Made by a program: the position numbers and the translations under genes. This document shows, piece by piece, positions 26,372-40,067 of a stretch of 64,000 nucleotides of DNA. How positions within the stretch are numbered: position 1 is the first letter of the stretch; each line of letters starts with the position of its first letter. Under the pieces are notes generated by a model that was given only the letters and a program-made list of their open reading frames with translations, was not told the origin of the DNA and did no database searches. The DNA is from Auanema rhodensis (taxonomy: Eukaryota; Nematoda; Chromadorea; Rhabditida; Rhabditidae), in NCBI GenBank assembly GCA_964057225.1, contig OZ059895.1, positions 22,516,688 through 22,580,687 on the forward strand. The letters are read 5' to 3'.

Positions 26372-29300
26372 ACCTTGTCCATCGTCTTTGCCTTGAAAAA
26401 AAAAATCTGAAAACATCTACTTTTTGCTAAATTATTTTGAAATTTTTCGAAAAAATTTTTGTCAAAATGTTTTTGGAAGCAATGTTGAGTGTACATGGAA
26501 ACTCAACATACACTAATGCATCATTTTTCAAACGATCATAACTAATTTTTGTATTAATCGTTTCTCAATGTAGTATAGTGCATTCGATGCGGATTTTTAA
26601 GCTGCGTCGATCTGTATTATCAGATTTGCGCTAGCTTAAAAATGCACCGAGATATCAACTGATATAAGTTCACACTTATATCCTCGATTTTCACCCTGAA
26701 GAATTAATTTTTTCGTTGAATAACATTGTCCATCGTCTTTGCCTTGAAGAAAGAATCTGAAAACATCTACTTTTTGCTAAATTATTTTGAAATTTTTCGA
26801 AAAAATTTTTGTCAAAATGTTTTTGGAAGCAATGTTGAGTGTACATGGAAACTCAACATACACTAATGCATCATTTTTCAAACGATCATAACTAATTTTT
26901 GTATTGAGCGTTTCTCAATGTAGTATAGTGCATTCGATGCGAATTTTTAAGCTGCGTCGATCTGTGTTATCAGATTTGCGCTAGCTTGAAAATGCACCGA
27001 GATATCAACTGATATAAGTTCACACTTATATCCTCGATTTTCACCCTGAAGAATTAATTTTTTCGTTGAATAACATTGTCCATCGTCTTTGCCTTGAAAA
27101 AAGGAATCTAAAAACATCTACTTTTTGCTAAATTTTTTTGAAATTTTTCGAAAAAATTTTTGTCAAAATGTTTTTGGAAGCAATGTTGAGTGTACATGGA
27201 AACTCAACATACACTAATGCATCATTTTTCAAACGATCATAACTAATTTTTGTATTAAGCGTTTCTCAATGTAGTATAGTGCATTCGATGCGGATTTTTG
27301 AGCTGCGTCGATCTGTGTTATCAGATTTGCGCTAGCTTGAAAATGCACCGAGATATCAATTGATATAAGTTCACACTTATATCCTCGATTTTCACCCTGA
27401 AGAATCAATTTTTTCGTTGAATAACATTGTCCATCGTCTTTGCCTTGAAAAAAGGAATCTAAAAACATATACTTTTTGCTAAATTATTCTGAAATTTTTC
27501 GAAAAAATTTTTGTCAAAATGTTTTTGGAAGCAATGTTGAGTGTACATGGAAACTCAACATACACTAATGCATCATTTTGCAAACGATCATAACTAATTT
27601 CTGTATTGAGCGTTTCTCAATGTAGTATAGTGCATTCGATGCGGATTTTTAAGCTGCGTCGATCTGTGTTTTCAGATTTGCGCTAGCTTAAAAATGCACC
27701 GAGATATCAACTGATATAAGTTCACACTTACATCCTCGATTTTCACCCTGAAGAATTAATTTTTCCGTTGAATAACATTGTCCATCGTCTTTGCCTTGAA
27801 AAAAAAATCTGAAAACATCTACTTTTTGCTAAATTATTTTGAAATTTTTCGAAAAAATTTTTGTCAAAATGTTTTTGGAAGCAATGTTGAGTGTACATGG
27901 AAACTCAACATACACTAATGCATCATTTTGCAAACGATCATAACTAATTTCTGTATTGAGCGTTTCTCAATGTAGTATAGTGCATTCGATGCGGATTTTT
28001 AAGCTGCGTCGATCTGTGTTTTCAGATTTGCGCTAGCTTAAAAATGCACCGAGATATCAACTTATATAAGTTCACACTTACATCCTCGATTTTCACCCTG
28101 AAGAATTAATTTTTCCGTTGAATAACATTGTCCATCGTCTTTGCCTTGAAAAAAAAAATCTGAAAACATCTACTTTTTGCTAAATTATTTTGAAATTTTT
28201 CGAAAAAATTTTTGTCAAAATGTTTTTGGAAGCATTGTTGAGTGTACATGGAAACTCAACATACACTAATGCATCATTTTTCAAACGATTATAACTAATT
28301 TTTGTAATAAGCGTTTCTCAATGTAGTATAGTGCATTCGATGCGGATTTTTAAGCTGCGTCGATCTGTGTTTTCAGATTTGCGCTAGCTTAAAAATGCAC
28401 CGAGATATCAACTTATATAAGTTCACACTTACATCCTCGATTTTCACCCTGAAGAATTAATTTTTCCGTTGAATAACATTGTCCATCGTCTTTGCCTTGA
28501 AAAAAAAAATCTGAAAACATCTACTTTTTGCTAAATTATTTTGAAATTTTTCGAAAAAATTTTTGTCAAAATGTTTTTGGAAGCAATGTTGAGTGTACAT
28601 GGAAACTCAACATACACTAATGCATCATTTTTCAAACGATCATAACTAATTTTTGTATTAAGCGTTTCTCAATGTAGTATAGTGCATTCGATGCGGATTT
28701 TTAAGCTGCGTCGATCTGTGTTATCAGATTTGCGCTAGCTTAAAAATGCACCGAGATATCAACTGATATAAGTTCACACTTATATCCTCGATTTTCACCC
28801 TGAAGAATTAATTTTTTCGTTGAATAACAATGTCCATCGTCTTTGTCTTGAAAAAAGGAATCTAAAAACATATACTTTTTGCTAAATTATTTTGAAATTT
28901 TTCGAAAAAATTTTTGTCAAAATGTTTTTGGAAGCAATGTTGAGTGTACATGGAAACTCAACATACACTAATGCATCATTTTTCAAACGATCATAACTAA
29001 TTTTTGTATTGAGCGTTTCTCAATGTAGTATAGTGCATTCGATGCGAATTTTTAAGCTGCGTCGATCTGTGTTATCAGATTTGCGCTAGCTTGAAAATGC
29101 ACCGAGATATCAACTGATATAAGTTCACACTTATATCCTCGATTTTCACCCTGAAGAATTAATTTTTTCGTTGAATAACATTGTCCATCGTCTTTGCCTT
29201 AAAAAAAGGAATCTAAAAACATCTACTTTTTGCTAAATTTTTTTGAAATTTTTCGAAAAAATTTTTGTCAAAATGTTTTTGGAAGCAATGTTGAGTGTAC

Positions 29301-31633
29301 ATGGAAACTCAACATACACTAATGCATCATTTTTCAAACGATCATAACTAATTTTTGTATTAAGCGTTTCTCAATGTAGTATAGTGCATTCGATGCGGAT
29401 TTTTGAGCTGCGTCGATCTGTGTTATCAGATTTGCGCTAGCTTGAAAATGCACCGAGATATCAACTGATATAAGTTCACACTTATATCCTCGATTTTCAC
29501 CCTGAAGAATTAATTTTTTCGTTGAATAACATTGTCCATCGTCTTTGCCTTGAAAAAAGGAATCTAAAAACATATACTTTTTGCTAAATTATTCTGAAAT
29601 TTTTCGAAAAAATTTTTGTCAAAATGTTTTTGGAAGCAATGTTGAGTGTACATGGAAACTCAACATACACTAATGCATCATTTTTCAAACGATCATAACT
29701 AATTTTTGTATTAAGCGTTTCTCAATGTAGTATAGTGCATTCGATGCGGATTTTTGAGCTGCGTCGATCTGTTTTATCAGATTTGCGCTAGCTTAAAAAT
29801 GCACCGAGATATCAACTTATATAAGTTCACACTTACATCCTCGATTTTCACCCTGAAGAATTAATTTTTCCGTTGAATAACATTGTCCATCGTCTTTGCC
29901 TTGAAAAAAAAAATCTGAAAACATCTACTTTTTGCTAAATTATTTTGAAATTTTTCGAAAAAATTTTTGTCAAAATGTTTTTGGAAGCAATGTTGAGTGT
30001 ACATGGAAACTCAACATACACTAATGCATCATTTTTCAAACGATCATAACTAATTTTTGTATTGAGCGTTTCTCAATGTAGTATAGTGCATTCGATGCGA
30101 ATTTTTAAGCTGCGTCGATCTGTGTTATCAGATTTGCGCTAGCTTAAAAATGCACCGAGATATCAACTGATATAAGTTCACACTTATATCCTCGATTTTC
30201 ACCCTGAAGAATTAATTTTTTCGTTGAATAACAATGTCCATCGTCTTTGTCTTGAAAAAAGGAATCTAAAAACATATACTTTTTGCTAAATTATTTTGAA
30301 ATTTTTCGAAAAAAGTTTTGTCAAAATGTTTTTGGAAGCAATGTTGAGTGTACATGGAAACTCAACATACACTAATGCATCATTTTTCAAACGATCATAA
30401 CTAATTTTTGTATTGAGCGTTTCTCAATGTAGTATAGTGCATTCGATGCGGATTTTTAAGCTGCGTCGATCTGTGTTATCAGATTTGCGCTAGCTTAAAA
30501 ATGCACCGAGATATCAACTGATATAAGTTCACACTTATATCCTCGATTTTCACCCTGAAGAATTAATTTTTTCGTTGAATAACCTTGTCCATCGTCTTTG
30601 CCTTGAAAAAAAAAATCTGAAAACATCTACTTTTTGCTAAATTATTTTGAAATTTTTCGAAAAAATTTTTGTCAAAATGTTTTTGGAAGCAATGTTGAGT
30701 GTACATGGAAACTCAACATACACTAATGCATCATTTTTCAAACGATCATAACTAATTTCTGTATTGAGCGTTTCTCAATGTAGTATAGTGCATTCGATGC
30801 GGATTTTTAAGCTGCGTCGATCTGTATTATCAGATTTGCGCTAGCTTAAAAATGCACCGAGATATCAACTGATATAAGTTCACACTTATATCCTCGATTT
30901 TCACCCTGAAGAATTAATTTTTTCGTTGAATAACATTGTCCATCGTCTTTGCCTTGAAGAAAGAATCTGAAAACATCTACTTTTTGCTAAATTATTTTGA
31001 AATTTTTCGAAAAAATTTTTGTCAAAATGTTTTTGGAAGCAATGTTGAGTGTACATGGAAACTCAACATACACTAATGCATCATTTTTCAAACGATCATA
31101 ACTAATTTTTGTATTGAGCGTTTCTCAATGTAGTATAGTGCATTCGATGCGGATTTTTAAGCTGCGTCGATCTGTGTTATCAGATTTGCGCTAGCTTAAA
31201 AATGCACCGAGATATCAACTGATATAAGTTCACACTTATATCCTCGATTTTCACCCTGAAGAATTAATTTTTTCGTTGAATAACCTTGTCCATCGTCTTT
31301 GCCTTGAAAAAAAAAATCTGAAAACATCTACTTTTTGCTAAATTATTTTGAAATTTTTCGAAAAAATTTTTGTCAAAATGTTTTTGGAAGCAATGTTGAG
31401 TGTACATGGAAACTCAACATACACTAATGCATCATTTTTCAAACGATCATAACTAATTTTTGTATTAATCGTTTCTCAATGTAGTATAGTGCATTCGATG
31501 CGGATTTTTAAGCTGCGTCGATCTGTATTATCAGATTTGCGCTAGCTTAAAAATGCACCGAGATATCAACTGATATAAGTTCACACTTATATCCTCGATT
31601 TTCACCCTGAAGAATTAATTTTTTCGTTGAATA
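26372..31633. repeat. Satellite B 5262-bp segmental duplication, copy 2
   Basis: Adjacent tandem copy of 21110-26371 in the same unit order. The match breaks near 31633, where copy 1 at 26371 reads AACCTTGTCC and this copy reads AACATTGTCC. At that point the array returns to the early part of the block at an offset of 4911 bp (14 units), the start of a third, rearranged copy. Confidence 0.9.
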
Positions 31634-34600
31634 ACATTGTCCATCGTCTTTGCCTTGAAGAAAGAATCTGAAAACATCTACTTTTTGCTAAATTATTTTG
31701 AAATTTTTCGAAAAAATTTTTGTCAAAATGTTTTTGGAAGCAATGTTGAGTGTACATGGAAACTCAACATACACTAATGCATCATTTTTCAAACGATCAT
31801 AACTAATTTTTGTATTGAGCGTTTCTCAATGTAGTATAGTGCATTCGATGCGGATTTTTGAGCTGCGTCGATCTGTGTTATCAGATTTGCGCTAGCTTGA
31901 AAATGCACCGAGATATCAACTGATATAAGTTCACACTTATATCCTCGATTTTCACCCTGAAGAATTAATTTTTTCGTTGAATAACATTGTCCATCGTCTC
32001 TGCCTTGAAAAAAGGAATCTAAAAACATCTACTTTTTGCTAAATTTTTTTGAAATTTTTCGAAAAAATTTTTGTCAAAATGTTTTTGGAAGCAATGTTGA
32101 GTGTACATGGAAACTCAACATACACTAATGCATCATTTTTCAAACGATCATAACTAATTTTTGTATTAAGCGTTTCTCAATGTAGTATAGTGCATTCGAT
32201 GCGGATTTTTGAGCTGCGTCGATCTGTGTTATCAGATTTGCGCTAGCTTGAAAATGCACCGAGATATCAACTGATATAAGTTCACACTTATATCCTCGAT
32301 TTTCACCCTGAAGAATTAATTTTTTCGTTGAATAACATTGTCCATCGTCTTTGCCTTGAAAAAAGGAATCTAAAAACATATACTTTTTGCTAAATTATTC
32401 TGAAATTTTTCGAAAAAATTTTTGTCAAAATGTTTTTGGAAGCAATGTTGAGTGTACATGGAAACTCAACATACACTAATGCATCATTTTGCAAACGATC
32501 ATAACTAATTTCTGTATTGAGCGTTTCTCAATGTAGTATAGTGCATTCGATGCGGATTTTTAAGCTGCGTCGATCTGTGTTTTCAGATTTGCGCTAGCTT
32601 AAAAATGCACCGAGATATCAACTGATATAAGTTCACACTTACATCCTCGATTTTCACCCTGAAGAATTAATTTTTCCGTTGAATAACATTGTCCATCGTC
32701 TTTGCCTTGAAAAAAAAATCTGAAAACATCTACTTTTTGCTAAATTATTTTGAAATTTTTCGAAAAAATTTTTGTCAAAATGTTTTTGGAAGCAATGTTG
32801 AGTGTACATGGAAACTCAACATACACTAATGCATCATTTTGCAAACGATCATAACTAATTTCTGTATTGAGCGTTTCTCAATGTAGTATAGTGCATTCGA
32901 TGCGGATTTTTAAGCTGCGTCGATCTGTGTTTTCAGATTTGCGCTAGCTTAAAAATGCACCGAGATATCAACTTATATAAGTTCACACTTACATCCTCGA
33001 TTTTCACCCTGAAGAATTAATTTTTCCGTTGAATAACATTGTCCATCGTCTTTGCCTTGAAAAAAAAAATCTGAAAACATCTACTTTTTGCTAAATTATT
33101 TTGAAATTTTTCGAAAAAATTTTTGTCAAAATGTTTTTGGAAGCAATGTTGAGTGTACATGGAAACTCAACATACACTAATGCATCATTTTTCAAACGAT
33201 CATAACTAATTTTTGTATTGAGCGTTTCTCAATGTAGTATAGTGCATTCGATGCGGATTTTTAAGCTGCGTCGATCTGTGTTATCAGATTTGCGCTAGCT
33301 TAAAAATGCACCGAGATATCAACTGATATAAGTTCACACTTATATCCTCGATTTTCACCCTGAAGAATTAATTTTTTCGTTGAATAACAATGTCCATCGT
33401 CTTTGTCTTGAAAAAAGGAATCTAAAAACATATACTTTTTGCTAAATTATTTTGAAATTTTTCGAAAAAAGTTTTGTCAAAATGTTTTTGGAAGCAATGT
33501 TGAGTGTACATGGAAACTCAACATACACTAATGCATCATTTTTCAAACGATCATAACTAATTTTTGTATTGAGCGTTTCTCAATGTAGTATAGTGCATTC
33601 GATGCGGATTTTTAAGCTGCGTCGATCTGTGTTATCAGATTTGCGCTAGCTTAAAAATGCACCGAGATATCAACTGATATAAGTTCACACTTATATCCTC
33701 GATTTTCACCCTGAAGAATTAATTTTTTCGTTGAATAACCTTGTCCATCGTCTTTGCCTTGAAAAAAAAAATCTGAAAACATCTACTTTTTGCTAAATTA
33801 TTTTGAAATTTTTCGAAAAAATTTTTGTCAAAATGTTTTTGGAAGCAATGTTGAGTGTACATGGAAACTCAACATACACTAATGCATCATTTTTCAAACG
33901 ATCATAACTAATTTTTGTATTAATCGTTTCTCAATGTAGTATAGTGCATTCGATGCGGATTTTTAAGCTGCGTCGATCTGTATTATCAGATTTGCGCTAG
34001 CTTAAAAATGCACCGAGATATCAACTGATATAAGTTCACACTTATATCCTCGATTTTCACCCTGAAGAATTAATTTTTTCGTTGAATAACATTGTCCATC
34101 GTCTTTGCCTTGAAGAAAGAATCTGAAAACATCTACTTTTTGCTAAATTATTTTGGAATTTTTCGAAAAAATTTTTGTCAAAATGTTTTTGGAAGCAATG
34201 TTGAGTGTACATGGAAACTCAACATACACTAATTCATCATTTTTCAAACGATCATAACTAATTTTTGTATTGAGCGTTTCTCAATGTAGTATAGTGCATT
34301 CGATGCGAATTTTTAAGCTGCGTCGATCTGTGTTATCAGATTTGCGCTAGCTTGAAAATGCACCGAGATATCAACTGATATAAGTTCACACTTATATCCT
34401 CGATTTTCACCCTGAAGAATTAATTTTTTCGTTGAATAACATTGTCCATCGTCTTTGCCTTGAAAAAAGGAATCTAAAAACATCTACTTTTTGCTAAATT
34501 TTTTTGAAATTTTTCGAAAAAATTTTTGTCAAAATGTTTTTGGAAGCAATGTTGAGTGTACATGGAAACTCAACATACACTAATGCATCATTTTTCAAAC

Positions 34601-36700
34601 GATCATAACTAATTTTTGTATTAAGCGTTTCTCAATGTAGTATAGTGCATTCGATGCGGATTTTTGAGCTGCGTCGATCTGTGTTATCAGATTTGCGCTA
34701 GCTTGAAAATGCACCGAGATATCAACTGATATAAGTTCACACTTATATCCTCGATTTTCACCCTGAAGAATTAATTTTTTCGTTGAATAACATTGTCCAT
34801 CGTCTTTGCCTTGAAAAAAGGAATCTAAAAACATATACTTTTTGCTAAATTATTCTGAAATTTTTCGAAAAAATTTTTGTCAAAATGTTTTTGGAAGCAA
34901 TGTTGAGTGTACATGGAAACTCAACATACACTAATGCATCATTTTGCAAACGATCATAACTAATTTCTGTATTGAGCGTTTCTCAATGTAGTATAGTGCA
35001 TTCGATGCGGATTTTTAAGCTGCGTCGATCTGTGTTTTCAGATTTGCGCTAGCTTAAAAATGCACCGAGATATCAACTGATATAAGTTCACACTTACATC
35101 CTCGATTTTCACCCTGAAGAATTAATTTTTCCGTTGAATAACATTGTCCATCGTCTTTGCCTTGAAAAAAAAATCTGAAAACATCTACTTTTTGCTAAAT
35201 TATTTTGAAATTTTTCGAAAAAATTTTTGTCAAAATGTTTTTGGAAGCAATGTTGAGTGTACATGGAAACTCAACATACACTAATGCATCATTTTGCAAA
35301 CGATCATAACTAATTTCTGTATTGAGCGTTTCTCAATGTAGTATAGTGCATTCGATGCGAATTTTTAAGCTGCGTCGATCTGTGTTATCAGATTTGCGCT
35401 AGCTTGAAAATGCACCGAGATATCAACTGATATAAGTTCACACTTATATCCTCGATTTTCACCCTGAAGAATTAATTTTTTCGTTGAATAACATTGTCCA
35501 TCGTCTTTGCCTTGAAAAAAGGAATCTAAAAACATCTACTTTTTGCTAAATTTTTTTGAAATTTTTCGAAAAAATTTTTGTCAAAATGTTTTTGGAAGCA
35601 ATGTTGAGTGTACATGGAAACTCAACATACACTAATGCATCATTTTTCAAACGATCATAACTAATTTTTGTATTAAGCGTTTCTCAATGTAGTATAGTGC
35701 ATTCGATGCGGATTTTTGAGCTGCGTCGATCTGTGTTATCAGATTTGCGCTAGCTTGAAAATGCACCGAGATATCAACTGATATAAGTTCACACTTATAT
35801 CCTCGATTTTCACCCTGAAGAATTAATTTTTTCGTTGAATAACATTGTCCATCGTCTTTGCCTTGAAAAAAGGAATCTAAAAACATATACTTTTTGCTAA
35901 ATTATTCTGAAATTTTTCGAAAAAATTTTTGTCAAAATGTTTTTGGAAGCAATGTTGAGTGTACATGGAAACTCAACATACACTAATGCATCATTTTGCA
36001 AACGATCATAACTAATTTCTGTATTGAGCGTTTCTCAATGTAGTATAGTGCATTCGATGCGGATTTTTAAGCTGCGTCGATCTGTGTTTTCAGATTTGCG
36101 CTAGCTTAAAAATGCACCGAGATATCAACTGATATAAGTTCACACTTACATCCTCGATTTTCACCCTGAAGAATTAATTTTTCCGTTGAATAACATTGTC
36201 CATCGTCTTTGCCTTGAAAAAAAAATCTGAAAACATCTACTTTTTGCTAAATTATTTTGAAATTTTTCGAAAAAATTTTTGTCAAAATGTTTTTGGAAGC
36301 AATGTTGAGTGTACATGGAAACTCAACATACACTAATGCATCATTTTGCAAACGATCATAACTAATTTCTGTATTGAGCGTTTCTCAATGTAGTATAGTG
36401 CATTCGATGCGGATTTTTAAGCTGCGTCGATCTGTGTTTTCAGATTTGCGCTAGCTTAAAAATGCACCGAGATATCAACTTATATAAGTTCACACTTACA
36501 TCCTCGATTTTCACCCTGAAGAATTAATTTTTCCGTTGAATAACATTGTCCATCGTCTTTGCCTTGAAAAAAAAAATCTGAAAACATCTACTTTTTGCTA
36601 AATTATTTTGAAATTTTTCGAAAAAATTTTTGTCAAAATGTTTTTGGAAGCAATGTTGAGTGTACATGGAAACTCAACATACACTAATGCATCATTTTTC
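31634..36700. repeat. Satellite B partial and shuffled copies of the 15-unit block
   Basis: The opening units of the block reappear (CTTGAAGAAAG at 31654, 4911 bp after 26743), but inner units are missing: the AGCATTGTTG and TTGTAATAAG units are skipped. The GGAATCTAAA/AAAAAAGTTTTG unit (about 33400-33475), AACCTTGTCC (about 33738), TTAATCG (33919) and GAAGAAAG units then follow as at the start of the block. From about 34250 a three-unit motif of 1052 bp is tandemly repeated (the units carrying TTTTTGAGCTG begin near 34595 and 35647). Confidence 0.8.
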
Positions 36701-37940
36701 AAACGATCATAACTAATTTTTGTATTGAGCGTTTCTCAATGTAGTATAGTGCATTCGATGCGGATTTTTAAGCTGCGTCGATCTGTGTTATCAGATTTGC
36801 GCTAGCTTAAAAATGCACCGAGATATCAACTGATATAAGTTCACACTTATATCCTCGATTTTCACCCTGAAGAATTAATTTTTTCGTTGAATAACAATGT
36901 CCATCGTCTTTGCCTTGAAAAAAAAAATCTGAAAACATCTACTTTTTGCTAAATTATTTTGAAATTTTTCGAAAAAATTTTTGTCAAAATGTTTTTGGAA
37001 GCAATGTTGAGTGTACATGGAAACTCAACATACACTAATGCATCATTTTTCAAACGATTATAACTAATTTTTGTATTGAGCGTTTCTCAATGTAGTATAG
37101 TGCATTCGATGCGGATTTTTAAGCTGCGTCGATCTGTGTTATCAGATTTGCGCTAGCTTAAAAATGCACCAAGATATCAACTGATATAAGTTCACACTTA
37201 TATCCTCGATTTTCACCCTGAAGAATTAATTTTTTCGTTGAATAACATTGTCCATCGTCTTTGCCTTGAAAAAAAAATCTGAAAACATCTACTTTTTGCT
37301 AAATTATTTTGAAATTTTTCGAAAAAATTTTTGTCAAAATGTTTTTGGAAGCAATGTTGAGTGTACATGGAAACTCAACATACACTAATGCATCATTTTG
37401 CAAACGATCATAACTAATTTCTGTATTGAGCGTTTTTCAATGTAGTATAGTGCATTCGATGCGGATTTTTAAGCTGCGTCGATCTGTGTTTTCAGATTTG
37501 CGCTAGCTTAAAAATGCAACGAGATATCAACCGATATAAGTTCACACTTACATCCTCGATTTTCACCCTGAAGAATTAATTTTTCCGTTGAATAACATTG
37601 TCCATCGTCTTTGCCTTGAAAAAAAAAATCTGAAAACATCTACTTTTTGCTAAATTATTTTGAAATTTTTCGAAAAAATTTTTGTCAAAATGTTTTTGGA
37701 AGCAATGTTGAGTGTACATGGAAACTCAACATACACTAATGCATCATTTTGCAAACGATCATAACTAATTTCTGTATTGAGCGTTTCTCAATGTAGTATA
37801 GTGCATTCGATGCGGATTTTTAAGCTGCGTCGATCTGTGTTTTCAGATTTGCGCTAGCTTAAAAATGCACCGAGATATCAACTGATATAAGTTCACACTT
37901 ACATCCTCGATTTTCACCCTGAAGAATTAATTTTTCCGTT

Positions 37941-38189
37941 GAATAACATTGTCCATCGTCTTTGCCTTGAAAAAAAAAATCTGAAAACATCTACTTTTTG
38001 CTAAATTATTTTGAAATTTTTCGAAAAAATTTTTGTCAAAATGTTTTTGGAAGCAATGTTGAGTGGAATAACATTGTCCATCGTCTTTGCCTTGAAAAAA
38101 AAATCTGAAAACATCTACTTTTTGCTAAATTATTTTGAAATTTTTCGAAAAAATTTTTGTCAAAATGTTTTTGGAAGCAATGTTGAGTG
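37941..38189. repeat. 125-bp partial-unit tandem duplication, copy 1
   Basis: Within one satellite B unit the stretch from GAATAACATT to GTTGAGTG (37941-38065) is immediately repeated (38066-38189), apart from a shorter A-run in the second copy. The join reads GTTGAGTG then GAATAAC. I see no shared bases at the breakpoint, so it looks like a blunt join and not a normal in-register unequal crossover. Confidence 0.9.
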
Positions 38190-39818
38190 TACATGGAAAC
38201 TCAACATACACTAATGCATCATTTTTCAAACGATCATAACTAATTTTTGTATTAAGCGTTTCTCAATGTAGTATAGTGCATTCGATGCGGATTTTTAAGC
38301 TGCGTCGATCTGTGTTATCAGATTTGCGCTAGCTTAAAAATGCACCGAGATATCAACTGATATAAGTTCACACTTATATCCTCGATTTTCACCCTGAAGA
38401 ATTAATTTTTTCGTTGAATAACAATGTCCATCGTCTTTGCCTTGAAAAAAAAAATCTGAAAACATCTACTTTTTGCTAAATTATTTTGAAATTTTTCGAA
38501 AAAATTTTTGTCAAAATGTTTTTGGAAGCAATGTTGAGTGTACATGGAAACTCAACATACACTAATGCATCATTTTTCAAACGATCATAACTAATTTTTG
38601 TATTGAGCGTTTCTCAATGTAGTATAGTGCATTCGATGCGGATTTTTAAGCTGCGTCGATCTGTGTTATCAGATTTGCGCTAGCTTAAAAATGCACCAAG
38701 ATATCAACTGATATAAGTTCACACTTATATCCTCGATTTTCACCCTGAAGAATTAATTTTTTCGTTGAATAACATTGTCCATCGTCTTTGCCTTGAAAAA
38801 AAAAATCTGAAAACATCTACTTTTTGCTTAATTATTTTGAAATTTTTCGAAAAAATTTTTGTCAAAATGTTTTTGGAAGCAATGTTGAGTGTACATGGAA
38901 ACTCAACATACACTAATGCATCATTTTTCAAACGATCATAACTAATTTTTGTATCAAGCGTTTCTCAATGTAGTATAGTGCATTCGATGCGGATTTTTAA
39001 GCTGCGTCGATCTGTGTTATCAGATTTGCGCTAGCTTAAAAATGCACCGAGATATCAACTGATATAAGTTCACACTTATATCCTCGATTTTCACCCTGAA
39101 GAATTAATTTTTTCGTTGAATAACATTGTCCATCGTCTTTGCCTTGAAAAAAAAATCTGAAAACATCTACTTTTTGCTAAATTATTTTGAAATTTTTCGA
39201 AAAAATTTTTGTCAAAATGTTTTTGGAAGCAATGTTGAGTGTACATGGAAACTCAACATACACTAATGCATCATTTTGCAAACGATCATAACTAATTTCT
39301 GTATTGAGCGTTTTTCAATGTAGTATAGTGCATTCGATGCGGATTTTTAAGCTGCGTCGATCTGTGTTTTCAGATTTGCGCTAGCTTAAAAATGCACCGA
39401 GATATCAACTGATATAAGTTCACACTTACATCCTCGATTTTCACCCTGAAGAATTAATTTTTCCGTTGAATAACATTGTCCATCGTCTTTGCCTTGAAAA
39501 AAAAAATCTGAAAACATCTACTTTTTGCTAAATTATTTTGAAATTTTTCGAAAAAATTTTTGTCAAAATGTTTTTGGAAGCAATGTTGAGTGTACATGGA
39601 AACTCAACATACACTAATGCATCATTTTGCAAACGATCATAACTAATTTCTGTATTGAGCGTTTCTCAATGTAGTATAGTGCATTCGATGCGGATTTTTA
39701 AGCTGCGTCGATCTGTGTTTTCAGATTTGCGCTAGCTTAAAAATGCACCGAGATATCAACTGATATAAGTTCACACTTACATCCTCGATTTTCACCCTGA
39801 AGAATTAATTTTTCCGTT

Positions 39819-40067
39819 GAATAACATTGTCCATCGTCTTTGCCTTGAAAAAAAAAATCTGAAAACATCTACTTTTTGCTAAATTATTTTGAAATTTTTC
39901 GAAAAAATTTTTGTCAAAATGTTTTTGGAAGCAATGTTGAGTGGAATAACATTGTCCATCGTCTTTGCCTTGAAAAAAAAATCTGAAAACATCTACTTTT
40001 TGCTAAATTATTTTGAAATTTTTCGAAAAAATTTTTGTCAAAATGTTTTTGGAAGCAATGTTGAGTG
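39819..40067. repeat. 125-bp partial-unit tandem duplication, copy 2
   Basis: The same out-of-register join GTTGAGTG/GAATAAC occurs again with its second half starting at 39944, exactly 1878 bp after 38066. An identical illegitimate breakpoint twice is best explained by one event followed by a segmental copy. Confidence 0.9.

Noticed and set aside
21967-35886. Eight nearly identical 79-codon minus-strand reading frames (starts of the family at 21967, 24072, 27229, 29334, 31789, 32140, 34595 and 35647)
   Set aside because: They are satellite B translated in one frame. They stay open only in units where TTTTTAAGCT became TTTTTGAGCT and GCTTAAAAATG became GCTTGAAAATG, which removes two stops; all other units have those stops. 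Spacing follows the HOR periods (2105, 5262 bp), and no codon-type constraint is visible.
21600-36700. A-to-G and T-to-C changes in dyad arms as compensatory evolution for RNA structure
   Set aside because: Any transition in a stem leaves a G-U wobble in one of the two strands. The observed changes (TTTTTGAGCT, ACTTACATC) favour opposite strands and are not matched by changes in the partner arm.
38740-38931. 63-codon minus-strand frame
   Set aside because: Ordinary satellite B unit in which a TGCTTAATT variant removes a stop. No homologous frame is kept in neighbouring units.
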